NCBI GenBank assembly: GCA_018287875.1
Contig: JAGVVL010000009.1
Coordinates: forward strand, 62,001-126,000
DNA from: Nigrospora sphaerica
Taxonomy: Eukaryota; Ascomycota; Sordariomycetes; Amphisphaeriales; Apiosporaceae
Length of the DNA stretch: 64,000 nucleotides
Direction: 5' to 3'
Position numbers and translations under genes: made by a program
Part shown: positions 54,101 through 63,977 of the stretch, piece after piece
Layout: each line of letters starts with the position of its first letter
Numbering within the stretch: position 1 is the first letter of the stretch
The notes under the pieces: generated by a model
Databases searched by the model: none
Told to the model about the DNA's origin: nothing
What the model saw: only the letters and a program-made list of their open reading frames with translations

Positions 54101-54729
54101 AGGGGAAGTACGAGGCGGCGGAGGCGATGCATCGGGAACAGTTGGAGCTATGTAAGAAGGTGCTTGGCCGTGAGAGCCTGTCTACACTCTCTAGCATGAA
54201 TAACCTGGCCCTCGTGCTCTCTAGCCAGGGGAAGTACGAGGCGGCGGAGGCGATGCAACGGGCGACACTGGAGCTGAAGGAGAGGGTGCTAGGCCGGGAG
54301 AACCCGGACACACTCGACAGCATGAACAACCTAGCCAACGTGCTCTACAGTCAAGGGAAGTACGAGGCGGCGGAGGCGATGCATCGGGCGACCCTAGAAC
54401 TGCGGGAGAGGGTGCTGGGCATTGAGAGCCCGAACACACTCGGCAGCATGAACAACCTAGCCAACGTGCTCTCCAGCCAGGGGAAGTACGAGGCGGCGGA
54501 GGCGATGCATCGTGCGACCGTGGAACTGATGGAGAGGGTGCTGGGCCGGGAGAACCCGGACTCACTCGACAGCATGAACAACCTAGCCAACGCGCTCTCC
54601 AGCCAAGGGAAGTACGAGGCGGCGGAGGCGATGCATCGGGCGACCCTGAAATTAAGGGAGAAGGTACTAGGGCCAAAGCACCCCGATACACTCTCTAGTA
54701 TAGACAGCCTGGCGGACGAGGCCCTTTAG
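51152..54729 (+). CDS. HET - NB-ARC - TPR receptor (fungal NLR)
   Basis: Two exons, 51152-51917 and 51968-54729, joined across a 50-nt GTAAGT..GATAG intron in phase 1, giving 1175 aa. The N-terminal HET domain has YAILSHTWGDDDQELAFQDV, FWVDTCCIDK and RGWTLQELLAPKHVIFF, and ends with RPEDRAYSLLGIFDI and PLIYGEGEGNAFIRL. NB-ARC has P-loop GLGGIGKT (about 302-309) and Walker B LLIIDNIDD (about 385). From about residue 667 to the end are kinesin-light-chain-type TPRs, 42 aa each. HET domains trigger the cell-death reaction of heterokaryon incompatibility; NB-ARC-TPR proteins are the fungal counterpart of plant-like NLRs. The short unspliced reading would give two unrelated genes, but the join restores the usual architecture. 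The frame is intact. Confidence 0.9.
53226..54690 (+). repeat. TPR array of 126-bp units, near identical
   Basis: Eleven full units with SMNNLA..LSSQGKYEAAEAM, plus a diverged first and last unit. Four unit types alternate by their helix-2 sequence: LELRER, LELCKK, LELKER and LELMER. The block LELCKK-LELKER-(LELMER)-LELRER with IESPNT-LELMER occurs twice, so the array grew by duplication of several units at once. Confidence 0.95.
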
Positions 54730-55474
54730 CAGACGCGGAGATTAGAGGGATGCAAATCTAATCAAGTAACTGAACGTTGCATCTTGTCCCTCAGCAGTGC
54801 CTCGAAACAGAGAAACATGCGGACATGCTAAAGCGAGATTGCCTCTATGCCGTGGAATGTGTATATTTTCTAGCTAAGCTAAGTTCATACGGCTGTTCAG
54901 AAACGGCGAAACTGGATATATTTTGACCCTTACTTGTGTTGGTACGGATAGCGCCTACTGCTAGTGTAGCGTAGTAGGGCATTTGCCGCGGAGCGCGCAC
55001 AGCAGCCCCGAGCGTTGTTCTGGCATGCATCTTCGCTCCATTCAATGGGGAGAGCATTGTCTGGTTAGCATTGATGGCTTGACCTGCGCCTAGTTTGAAA
55101 CGTATAGAAGAGCCCAGACTCGTTTCAAGTGCAATCGACTACCCTCCTCGAATGCATTCGCTCGCGTATTCGATGCATTCGTATTTCTATAGACGGTGTG
55201 TCGCGCTAGCGCGTGCCATATGCCACAGACACGCTAAAGAAACGAGATGTGTAGGATGCCGCGCATAGCCGCACGCCCAAAGCCCCATATCGAATTAGTC
55301 GCCAGGCAGTCGTGAGGGAGCTGAGCAGGGTCGAACGCTGCCCTCAGGCCGTCCTAAGTCCTCAAGGAAAAAGTCGCGCGAGTGACTTACCGTCTAGACG
55401 GAATAGGCGTAGAGACATTAGCTGGAAGACCATCGGTCGCGTTCAAGGATCAGATGGAACATTTTCCTAGTCAG
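54730..55474. other. 3' spacer of the TPR receptor
   Basis: About 750 bp, no gene. Two 12-bp perfect palindromes stand out: CGAATGCATTCG (55149-55160) and CGCGCTAGCGCG (55202-55213). Confidence 0.45.
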
Positions 55475-56300
55475 TCGTGATGCGTGCCGTAGGAAGCGGG
55501 GAACAAGGAGCATCCGTTGCGTTCCGTATCTATACTACTCCTCACGAGGAAATCTCCCGGATAAATAAAAGCGTTCCTTTACGACGGTAGTAAACGTTGT
55601 CCGGTCCTCGGTTTGTCGCTAACCCTATGTACCTGCGCCTTCATACATTGGCCTAGCCTGTGTCTCAAGTTGCTTCTGTCGCCATAGCCGTCTTAGAGCT
55701 AACAGAGCGGGAGCCCACACGACCCGAACGCGCTCGGGTCGCTTCGAAACGGGCGAGGCGATTGCGTCTAAAACGGTGCGGCTGTCACCCTAGGTGAGTA
55801 TCAAGTGGAAGGTATGTAGGCACTAATCGATATGCGTATGGCTTTGGCCTTTTCACGTTGCGCGGCTCTTCGAGTAACAAACACCAGTTGCAGGTCGAAG
55901 CCTGGGGCTGTGAGGCAGAAAATGCTCGCATTGCCAACGAACCCTAGATGGCCTCTAGGCACGCGCGTCGAAAGAACCGGTCTCCTTTACGGCTAATTCC
56001 GCCTTTCAACACTGGCAGGCGCTACGCTGCAGGTTGGTCGCACGCGCCAGGCTGGGCGCTTCACATCTCAAAACGAGGCCACGCAGCACGCCATCGATCA
56101 CGGGGAGCCTTCGAGATGGCTACCTGTTATGAGGTACATAGCAATAGACTCGCGGATGGCAGGATGGGACGGCTCGGCGGTAACCAGCAGACGTAAGGCG
56201 AATCAACTGACCAACCAAAGCTCTCCAAGGCGCATGCACAGCGTCTCGCCAGCGAGGCGATGCCAAGAGCGCAGCTCTTCATTGGCCAGATGATTCCGCC
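55475..56300. repeat. Right direct repeat flanking the HET-NB-ARC-TPR gene
   Basis: Partner of 50023-51095, collinear and in the same orientation but diverged, with many transitions and a deletion of about 250 bp. The match ends about where the left copy approaches the HET start codon; no HET sequence follows here. Confidence 0.8.
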
Positions 56301-59150
56301 TTGTCTTGATTACACTGCGCGAAACAACCTTCAGGGTTTTTTCCCCGCTGCTGCTGAGCGATTGCGGAGACCTGGTGATCGATCGCCTGGGTACGGATCA
56401 CGTTGGATTCTTCACAGATTACTCGACGGACACACAAGAGGCACCTCAACCGTGATGTTCTAGCTGTCACGTCATGTACAAATCGGCTGGGGGATGCTCT
56501 AGCCCGCCTGCCTTGCCGCCTGCCTTGCCGCCTGCCTTGCCGCCTGCCTTGCCGCCTGCCTTGCTGGCCTGTCTTGCCGCCCGCCTATAGTAGGTTAAGG
56601 TCTGGTTCGCAGCAGAGCTCTGCATGAATTACCGATTAATAAATAAGGCTTCTCTCCGAAGTATTCCTGCCGATTTACCTAATCTCCATGCATTATTATG
56701 GACGCCATTAAAACCCCACCCGAAGTGCGGCAGCTACACACCAAAGTGCTTTTAGAACGTAGGCATGATAAAAGGCGGGGCGTTCGCGGCCCACCATTCG
56801 CCAAAGCGGGTAGTACCTGTGAGACACGCTAAGTTCATCTCTGAGCCGTAGCGCTTCCATGACAGTGAGCTTACATCTGTTGCATCCACCCCCACTGTGC
56901 AGGCGAGTACCCTTGTTCGACCTTAAGCACCCCCTCCGCTTCGTACGTAGCGCTAAAAGGCTTCCCTGGCGGGTATGTCTTCGATCGGTTTCCTTAAGAG
57001 TCAGCGTGTACGCCCAGCATCCCGAGCCAGATCGCAGACCACGGCGCGACTTTCCCCCACGATTCATCACCGAGAACAGCACGAGAAGACTAGGGCAGGC
57101 TAGCGAAGTGTTCTTCGTCTTCTTCTTCTTCTTAGTATTATCGCCGTGATGGGACAATGTCCCGCCTCCCAGGAGGCATCTGGCGTGCGAGAGTCCATCT
57201 ATATACAAAGATTGCATTGTGATGAATAGCGAAGTGTTCTGTTCCCGGGGGTGGGCCGGCCCAGGGCGTTGCCTGCTACGCGCTTAGGCAATCGTCTTTA
57301 CGGAGCAGACAGCATTACAGCAGAACGCGGTACCAGGCCCACGACACGCCCCTTCTACGATAGCCGGCCGAGCCGTTTCGAGTCGGCGATACATCGCCTC
57401 CCGGTCTCATCGCCTCGACCGTTGCTCTTTAGGGACCCCACCCTCTAGTGCGACAGGCGGCATGCAGCGGGCTGCTGATGCGCGTGCACTGGCCTCGTTT
57501 TCCACGAGGACAATCTCCCCCCACCGAGAGAGGCCATCGACAAGAGGGATGGGGCGCGCCGCACCCAGAAGTAGATGAATGCACAGCTCCGGCCCAAGCT
57601 TCCCACCTCCACGTGAGGCAGCCGTGTGCCAATGCAGCAAACACGTTCCAAGATGACGCCGTGGCACGAAGGCGGGCCGGTGCATGCGAATTCGCCCTTT
57701 CGTCGGCCCGTTCGTCACGATACTTGGCGCAAAGGCTGGACGGCCCCCGCGATTTACCAGCGTGCCTTAGCCGGAATGCGACCAGTCTGCACACGACACA
57801 CTGTGTCCACAATGGACAGTGCTGCGGTGCTCATTGTGAAAGAATCTAGCAATGGAAACCAGCAAAGCTCACGCCTGCCTCGTTTAAGCGCAACGTTGTT
57901 TAAAGGAGAATACGCTCGAAGCTCGGTACGGAATGATGGCGGGGAGGAATAGCATGCGCCTTGGTATTTGTCAGTTGTGTTGGAACTTATACTATATAAG
58001 TCTCTAAGCATGATGGCGCCGTGTTCGTTTCCTGTTCTCCATGGGAACGCCCTGACGTTCCAGCTGCTCAATCACCTTACTGTCGTACTTGTGAGAGCAG
58101 ATTGCAGCCTTCTGTCTTCGGTCCTCGCAACCCCGCTGCGTACGTAGGCATGGCAATGGCTATCAGGGTTTAGGCGATCGACATATGTACCACCGCCCGC
58201 GCTACTAGACCGGCATTCATTGGCTGACAAACCCCCCCCCCCCCGGGTTGTCTAAGCAATCAGTCGCCACGTCCCTGTCGCTGTACATACCTAAGCCGAG
58301 AGCAGCCAGTCTCCGCTGAGATTATGTGCAACTCGCCTACCTCCCAAAATATACGCCTTCGATCTTCGTGGCCCCGGCGCTCAAGAGACTTGGGTACCTA
58401 CTTAGAACCACGTACGGCAAAGTTGGTGTGGAGACAGCAGGTACTTCCCCGAGCGCCGTATGGCGGAGGGCGGTGAATGGTTCTATTGCCGGGTGTTCTG
58501 TCTACGAGTTCATAGGAATACGAAACCCAAGCACCCGAGTCCGGCGTGTATTCGATGATTGCCCCTGGCTTACGGCACGGTACCTTATGCACGCGTGGTG
58601 CTGGCGCAAACAGCATGTATTCGGCTACGTAACACATCAATTAGGCACGAGGGGAGAGGTAAGATAGATGAGAGCAGGCGTAAACCGTTTCTTGGCACCA
58701 CAGTGTATCGACGACAGCCAAGCGGCATACCACTAACTGAGAGGGAGGCCGAATTGGGATTCGCCGCCACTAAGCTCAAGTGCCTAGATGTTATAACAGC
58801 ACGAGGCCTCAGGCCGTGAGTGTATTCATTCGACTATAGGCTGGATACCATCCGTATCTAGCGGGCTCTAACTCTTGCGCCAGGGACTCGCGGGCCGATA
58901 CATCTGTCGCCCTGGTTTGCTACATCCCTAAGTAACAAGCTCCGGGCGCCTGGGTGAGGTGGATGGTTCCCTGCACTATGCGTGTCTTTTACCATCAGGA
59001 AGCTGTCGTGTGTGACCCGAACCCGCATACGGTTTATGGTATGTACCACGCAACCGCAGTGCCTATATACCCCGTGAAGCCAGCTGGAGACGTGTGCGGC
59101 ACGCTACAGACTGGCACGTACTCCTGCTTCATTACTACTCACAATGAGAC
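56301..59150. other. About 2.8 kb without a recognised gene
   Basis: Contains a minisatellite at 56505-56564 and a run of 13 C at 58232-58244. Frames up to 170 aa occur on both strands (for example 56708-57217 minus and 57448-57849 plus) but have skewed composition and no domain. Nothing else is supported. Confidence 0.4.
56505..56564. repeat. Minisatellite, five 12-bp units
   Basis: Five perfect direct units of CGCCTGCCTTGC, followed by a degenerate one. Confidence 0.95.
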
Positions 59151-60020
59151 GTGCCTCGTCAGCTGGCCCGAATGCCTGCATCTATGTCCTCTGTTCAAGA
59201 GCCCTATCGTCTGGGCGCGGTAAAGTCGAAACGCCCCAGTCGCCAAAAGAAACGCCGATGGAGAATGCAGCAACAACTGGAAGTGTTCTATCAACAGATC
59301 ATCGTACAAGAGCCGCAACGCTTCCTCGCCGACAACTTTTGCGCCATCCTCGACCGCTGGATTGATCTAGAAAAGACCATAGCATTCCCGGCCAATATCT
59401 CGAGCACGGACCGTCGAGTGCAAGCAGCTTTTCGGGCCGCAGAAGAAGCTATTGACAGCGGAGGCTTGTTTGCCAGGATAGCGCACGTGCAGCTGCTGGG
59501 AGTCTTTGACTCCCTTGAAAGACTCATCCATGGGGAGCGAAAGTCGGGCCAGCATGCCAATCAAAAATCGGTCAAGGTGGCCATCGACAGGTTCATCGAG
59601 CTTCGCAGAGAGAGGCAATGGTCCCGGGATAAGGTCCACGAGTTAAGGCGAACAGCGAAACGGTGGAAGCACCTTGCGGGCCCTTCCGTGTTCCTTCTTG
59701 TGGTCTTTTCAAGCATGGCAGAGCCCCTAGTGTAAGGAACGCTCAAGGTAGTATAAGCAACACGACTAATGTGTACTAGTACCAACTTTGCGAAAACGAG
59801 CGAGCCTGCTTTGCAAACGCTAGCTACTCGCGTCGCTCAAGCGATTGACCCTGCTCTTCTAAGGGTTTGCAAAGGCCTCGAGGCGATTGGTTCGGAAATC
59901 GTGGGGTTTGGTGCCGTTTTTGACCGAGACCAGGTTTGCAGGGATGTTAGGAGGGAGCTGTCACTGGACAGCAAGCCGGGCCCCTCCAAGAGCGTTGTGG
60001 GCATGGGCAATGCGGGATAG
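59151..60020 (+). CDS. Unknown helical protein, family member B
   Basis: Exons 59151-59731 and 59780-60020 join across a 48-nt GTAAGG..ACTAG intron in phase 2, giving 273 aa; the Met at 59184 is an alternative start. Aligns with the protein at 46860-47723: DRRVQAAFRAAEEAI, RIAHVQLLGVFDSLERLI, ELRRTAKRWKHL and, after the intron, LQTLATRVAQAIDPALLRV. Intron position and phase are the same. The N-terminal 40 residues are basic (KRPSRQKKRRWRMQ) and could be a nuclear signal, a feature not shared by member A. All-alpha, no known domain. It lies 1.3 kb upstream of the 531-aa coiled-coil gene on the same strand. Confidence 0.7.
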
Positions 60021-61345
60021 CGTGGTGGCTGCTAAACGCCAACCCAGTGGCAGCGTCTACCACGTTTTACATCTAGGACCGTAACGCACGGAGTAGAGCC
60101 CACAAGGTTGCATTTGGCGTTAGAAGCGGAGTCGCACAGGGAGGCCGGCTTTTCTGGTGTAGGCGCCCGAGGAGAGAGATTCTTAGTTCGAACCGTGCAG
60201 ATCCCGAGGGAACCATCTGGCAGAGAGATATGATATGAGTGGGTGTCACTATGAAGGTACGATGATTGTGCTACGACTTTGTAACAAGGAGGGTACGGTC
60301 ACAATGTGTCTGCTTGTCTATGGTATGGAATCAGGCACACAAGCTGAGGGTGGGTCACAACCAGCGTCATGGTCACGATATGAGTCTGGCTCACAAGGCG
60401 CGTCGCCCATCCCGTGCAGGAAATACTACGACTTTGTAACAAGGAGGGGTACGGTCACAATGTGCCCGCTTGTCTCTATGGTATGGAATCTAGGCACACA
60501 AGCTGAGGGTGGGTCACAACGAGCATCATGATCACGATATGAGTCTGGTTCACAAGCAGCAGAGACGGGTCTGTTACCTATCATGATTCTACGATGTGGG
60601 GTACAGGATACTGTTTTCGGTCTTCCGTCCCACGCTCCCCTGCGAAGTTCCCGGCCGTTGGCGCGCGCTTGAGGACGAGACCCTGCGCCCGCCCTAGTCG
60701 CGAAAGGCTCTCCACGCGTGCCAGCTGCCAGTCTCCTCTCCACCAGCCTTGCGCTAACCGCAAACTGGCATCGCTCCAGCACTGGCCTAAAGTCACCGGC
60801 CACATCCATTTCGTCCCCATCCTCCACCTCCGTTCCATCTCCACCTCCCGCAACATCCATTCAATTCCCTCCCCGTCTTCCCATCGCCCCTATCCATTCA
60901 TTCATCCATCCATCCCTCTCGGCCTGGGGAGACATGGGCTCCTTCCCTCCGACCGGGTTCGCCGCCATTTTCCCCGTCGCGCTCTGCCGTCGCCGCTGGT
61001 GAAGAAACTCGGGGTCCGCTGTATTGCCACACCCTCTTCCAATCTACTGGCTCCTACTCGCTGGCCCCGGCTCGTCGAAAGGCCCAGGGTCGAGGTCGGC
61101 CCTACTCTCTGTCCTCGACACCGTGTCCGGGGCTTGCCTGCTCGCCTGCTCCCGGCTGGTTACCTTCGGGGGCAGAGAATCGCCTTCCCGTGCTACCGCG
61201 TGTCCGAGTTTCTCCTGGTTGGCCGCGACAGGGCGGCGGAGGGGGAGATGGAGTGTCGGCCCGTTGGTCTGGAGAAGGCGCCCTGCAATTTCTTTCTGCT
61301 AATCGGTTAATAGGGCTGCCTCGACTCGCTTGTCGGTAGGGAACC
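60021..61345. other. Spacer with a tandem duplication and a C/T-rich leader
   Basis: 60271-60556 is a direct duplication. From about 60800 to 60930 the + strand is rich in C and T (CATCCATTCATTCATCCATC-like), like the leader of the paralogue at 17.4-18.0 kb. A 238-aa frame at 60594-61310 runs through this DNA and is taken as leader. Confidence 0.45.
60271..60556. repeat. Direct duplication of about 130 bp
   Basis: CTACGACTTTGTAACAAGG begins both copies (60271 and 60426). They stay alignable to the GAGTCTGG.TCACAAG end. Several differences are G-to-A or C-to-T, for example CAGCGTCATGGTCACG against GAGCATCATGATCACG. Confidence 0.9.
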
Positions 61346-62941
61346 ATGGACGACGCCAGCACGCAGTCCGATTCCGACGCCGACGTCGCCGTGATCACGA
61401 ATCCGGTTGGCACTGATACCACCCACAACGCTCGGGCCGATGAGGTTACCCATAGTAACGACGCTCAGACTAAAAATAACGAACACGCCGACGACGGCGA
61501 CGGCTCTCAGGCCGGCAAAGATGACGATGAAATGGATGCCGACGCACGGAACGGCAGCCGGATTACCTCAGGCTGGCATCTCCCCGTGCGCGCGGAATGG
61601 CAAGACGCCGAGGGCTATGCGTGCAGCCTGGCCGACCTGGCCCTTAACGTGACGTACGACGCGTCCCGCAAGACGGCCTTCCTCAAGGTGCGGACGCGCA
61701 TCGACCTGCGGAGGACGAAGGACTATCGCCAATACCTCCACTGGCCCCCGGAGCACGTGCAGCGCTTGCTGCTCGTCAATAGCAGCAGCACCAGCGTGGT
61801 CCCAGACTTGGACTTGTCAGCAGGGGAAGAGCAGCCGGAGCAGCAGCCGAATACAAACACGCAATTGCTAAACCCGGGCCTACGGTACTTACATTTCGAG
61901 ACTCGGCGCGCAGCTACACTCATTGTCCCTCGTTATCCATGTGAGGCCAAATCCGTAGACTGGGCAAGGAAGTTACAGCTGTTCCAGTCGTTAGGCCGGG
62001 CCCCGTCCTTCACCCTCGCTGTCTCGATCCCGCTCCGGACGATTCCCGACGCGGTCCTGCGCGCGCTCGCAGAGGCTTTCGCCCGGCAGGACCTGGCCGC
62101 CGACGCCGAGGAAGCCCGCTATCAGCGATATTATCGTGGCCGCGCCATCGCTGTTGACCTGGCCGCGCCGAATCCCGCTGGCATACCTTCTGTGGCTGAG
62201 GTTGCGGGCTACCGGCACCAAGATAACAAGGCCTCGGACCTCGATGTCCAATCTCAGACCGTACCGGCTTCTAGCTATGGGGTATTTGGAGCCCAGCCGC
62301 CGTCGTACCAAGTCCCGCCGTCGTACAACCAGTCCGTCGATGAGTCTTCGTCGCCTGATCCCCTGCGCGGCTCGCCCCCGACTAAGAAGCGCCGGCGCGC
62401 GAGCCCCGGGCCCAACGCCACCTCCGGCAAGGCCGAGGGGCTGCTCCCGATGCTCCAGCGCCTCGAACAATCGGTGGGCCGGCTACAGGATGCCAACTGG
62501 CGGATACGTGCGGAGTACCAGGAGTTGCGGAAGGAGAACCGGGCGGCGCGCCAAGAGAACGCGGGCCTGCGGGCTGAGAACCAACGGCTGCATGTGGCGC
62601 AGCGGCGGGTGCAAGCCGACAACCAAGAACTGCGGGCGGCCGTCGCGGCGCTGGAGGCACGGGTGGGCGCGCTCGCGGGCCGGTTGGACGCCGAGAGCAC
62701 GGCACGTGGCGAGAACCAGGAAGACGTTGAGGCAAGGTTGGACCAGGTGGACGAGCGACTCGATGGCATCGACGAAGAGCTTATCACAATGGAAGTATGG
62801 CGCGACGACCACGACATGGGCCGCGACGAGGTCGACCGCGAGGAGATGCGGGAGGTGGCGCGAGAGGTTCTGGACGACGAGACGGAGGGACTGTGCGAAA
62901 AGGTGCTGGACACCATTGTGCAGAGGCTCGGGTGCGGCTGA
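61346..62941 (+). CDS. Unknown protein, globular N-terminus plus coiled coil (paralogue of 15694-17373)
   Basis: Single exon, 531 aa, start MDDASTQSDS. An acidic first 70 residues is followed by a domain with LALNVTYDASRKTAFLKVRT, DYRQYLHWPPEHVQRLLLV and, later, LRYLHFETRRAATLIVPRYP and FTLAVSIPLRTIPDAVLRAL. A Pro/Ser-rich linker holds a nuclear signal (PPTKKRRRAS), then a long coiled coil (EYQELRKENRAARQENAGLR and on) with ELITMEVWRDD. The order of parts, the aligned N-terminal block and the MEVW motif match the 559-aa protein at 15.7-17.4 kb. Expected to be nuclear and oligomeric; function unknown. Confidence 0.7.
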   Translation: MDDASTQSDSDADVAVITNPVGTDTTHNARADEVTHSNDAQTKNNEHADDGDGSQAGKDDDEMDADARNGSRITSGWHLPVRAEWQDAEGYACSLADLALNVTYDASRKTAFLKVRTRIDLRRTKDYRQYLHWPPEHVQRLLLVNSSSTSVVPDLDLSAGEEQPEQQPNTNTQLLNPGLRYLHFETRRAATLIVPRYPCEAKSVDWARKLQLFQSLGRAPSFTLAVSIPLRTIPDAVLRALAEAFARQDLAADAEEARYQRYYRGRAIAVDLAAPNPAGIPSVAEVAGYRHQDNKASDLDVQSQTVPASSYGVFGAQPPSYQVPPSYNQSVDESSSPDPLRGSPPTKKRRRASPGPNATSGKAEGLLPMLQRLEQSVGRLQDANWRIRAEYQELRKENRAARQENAGLRAENQRLHVAQRRVQADNQELRAAVAALEARVGALAGRLDAESTARGENQEDVEARLDQVDERLDGIDEELITMEVWRDDHDMGRDEVDREEMREVAREVLDDETEGLCEKVLDTIVQRLGCG

Positions 62942-63053
62942 TGCCCATGTCTAAAGGTTTCGGGGTGCCTTTAAATGTCATACAGGCTTCTTCAGTCGCT
63001 CTCGTTCTTGCAGTGTCGCCCCTTTATGGATTTCCCCTCGTAGTCTTGTGATA

Positions 63054-63977
63054 CTAGATCGTGCTAGTGATATGGAACAGCTTTTCGTACTTCTCTAGGC
63101 ACGGACTAAACTGATGAAAATACAGCCTCGTTACTTGTGATACCCGACAGTCAGTTTGCCGGCACACCCCATCACTTGGCCGCTTAAAACGTCTCGCGAT
63201 GCATGCAGGTCTTACCGATCGTGCCTTGTGCTCAAGGGAGGGCGACATCATCTGCCATTTCCTAAGACTGCGCGCCGAGAACCTGTCCGAGGACCTTTTT
63301 AACGTGAGGGCTTTCGGACATTTGCCCGGGTTGTACTTGATCCTCGCCATTAGAAAATGGCTTGGTACGTTCGTGTCCTCGTGTGTCCACCATTTCGTGG
63401 CCTGCTCCCTAATCTGAAGCCTGGCCATTGACTTAGTCCCGGCGGCTGTGGACGCGGCGCCGGGGTCCCGGTGCCCTTTCCCTGCTCCCGCTTTCGCTCG
63501 TTCGTCTGCGGCTGCCTTTGTGGCCCGAGCTCCATTTGATGGTGACCACTCGGTCTTGCATAATCCTGCGGATGGCTACGAACACCCACTGGAACGTCGT
63601 GAGAGCGTCCTTCTGGGCGCTCCATATCGTAGCCGTGTTGTCCATGTGGAGGGTAACGGGGGCGTCAGGGTAGAGATTGGTTGCTCTTTCGAGCCCGCGC
63701 AGAGCCTCGAGAGCTTCCACGTCGGATACCATGCTGCAGGCGGCGAGAGCGCTTGCCCTTCCGCTGCTCTTCGGTGCCCCTCGTATATCACGTAGTTGTA
63801 TCCGATCTCCTCCTGCGTCCGAGGTCCATCCAAAAAAACCGTGGTGTCTCGCAGGACTCGTTCTGCGAACCAGCCCTCGAAGGCGACCGCTGCGTCTTCC
63901 TTCTTGTGCGACCCCACCGTATCTACGGGGCTCCCTGGGCTAGGACCCAGGACGCACAGGCCATCTGCGCGCTGCAC
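63054..63977 (-). pseudogene. LINE (Tad/I-like) RNase H and C-terminal relic
   Basis: Read from the right edge on the minus strand: TTVFLDGPRTQEEIGYNYVI, then after a one-base frameshift near 63730 SDVEALEALRGLERA and TLHMDNTATIWSAQKDAL, then VVTIKWSSGHKG. These are the RNase H residues D, E, D and the GH motif of fungal non-LTR retrotransposons. A second frame change leads into RLQIREQATKWWTHEDTN, which is the region after RNase H, and the trace ends near 63054. The reverse transcriptase would lie beyond the right end of the window. Frameshifts show it is dead. Confidence 0.75.

Noticed and set aside
53115..54338. 407-aa minus-strand frame rich in Ser over the TPR array
   Set aside because: Same reason: antisense of perfect 126-bp units, with no domain and no splice or start context.
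51152..54729. HET-domain gene and NB-ARC-TPR gene as two separate genes
   Set aside because: A 50-nt GT..AG intron in the right phase joins them and recreates the common HET-NB-ARC-TPR layout.
60594..61310. 238-aa plus-strand frame before the 531-aa gene
   Set aside because: Covers the C/T-rich promoter and leader; ends just before the real start and shows no conserved motif.
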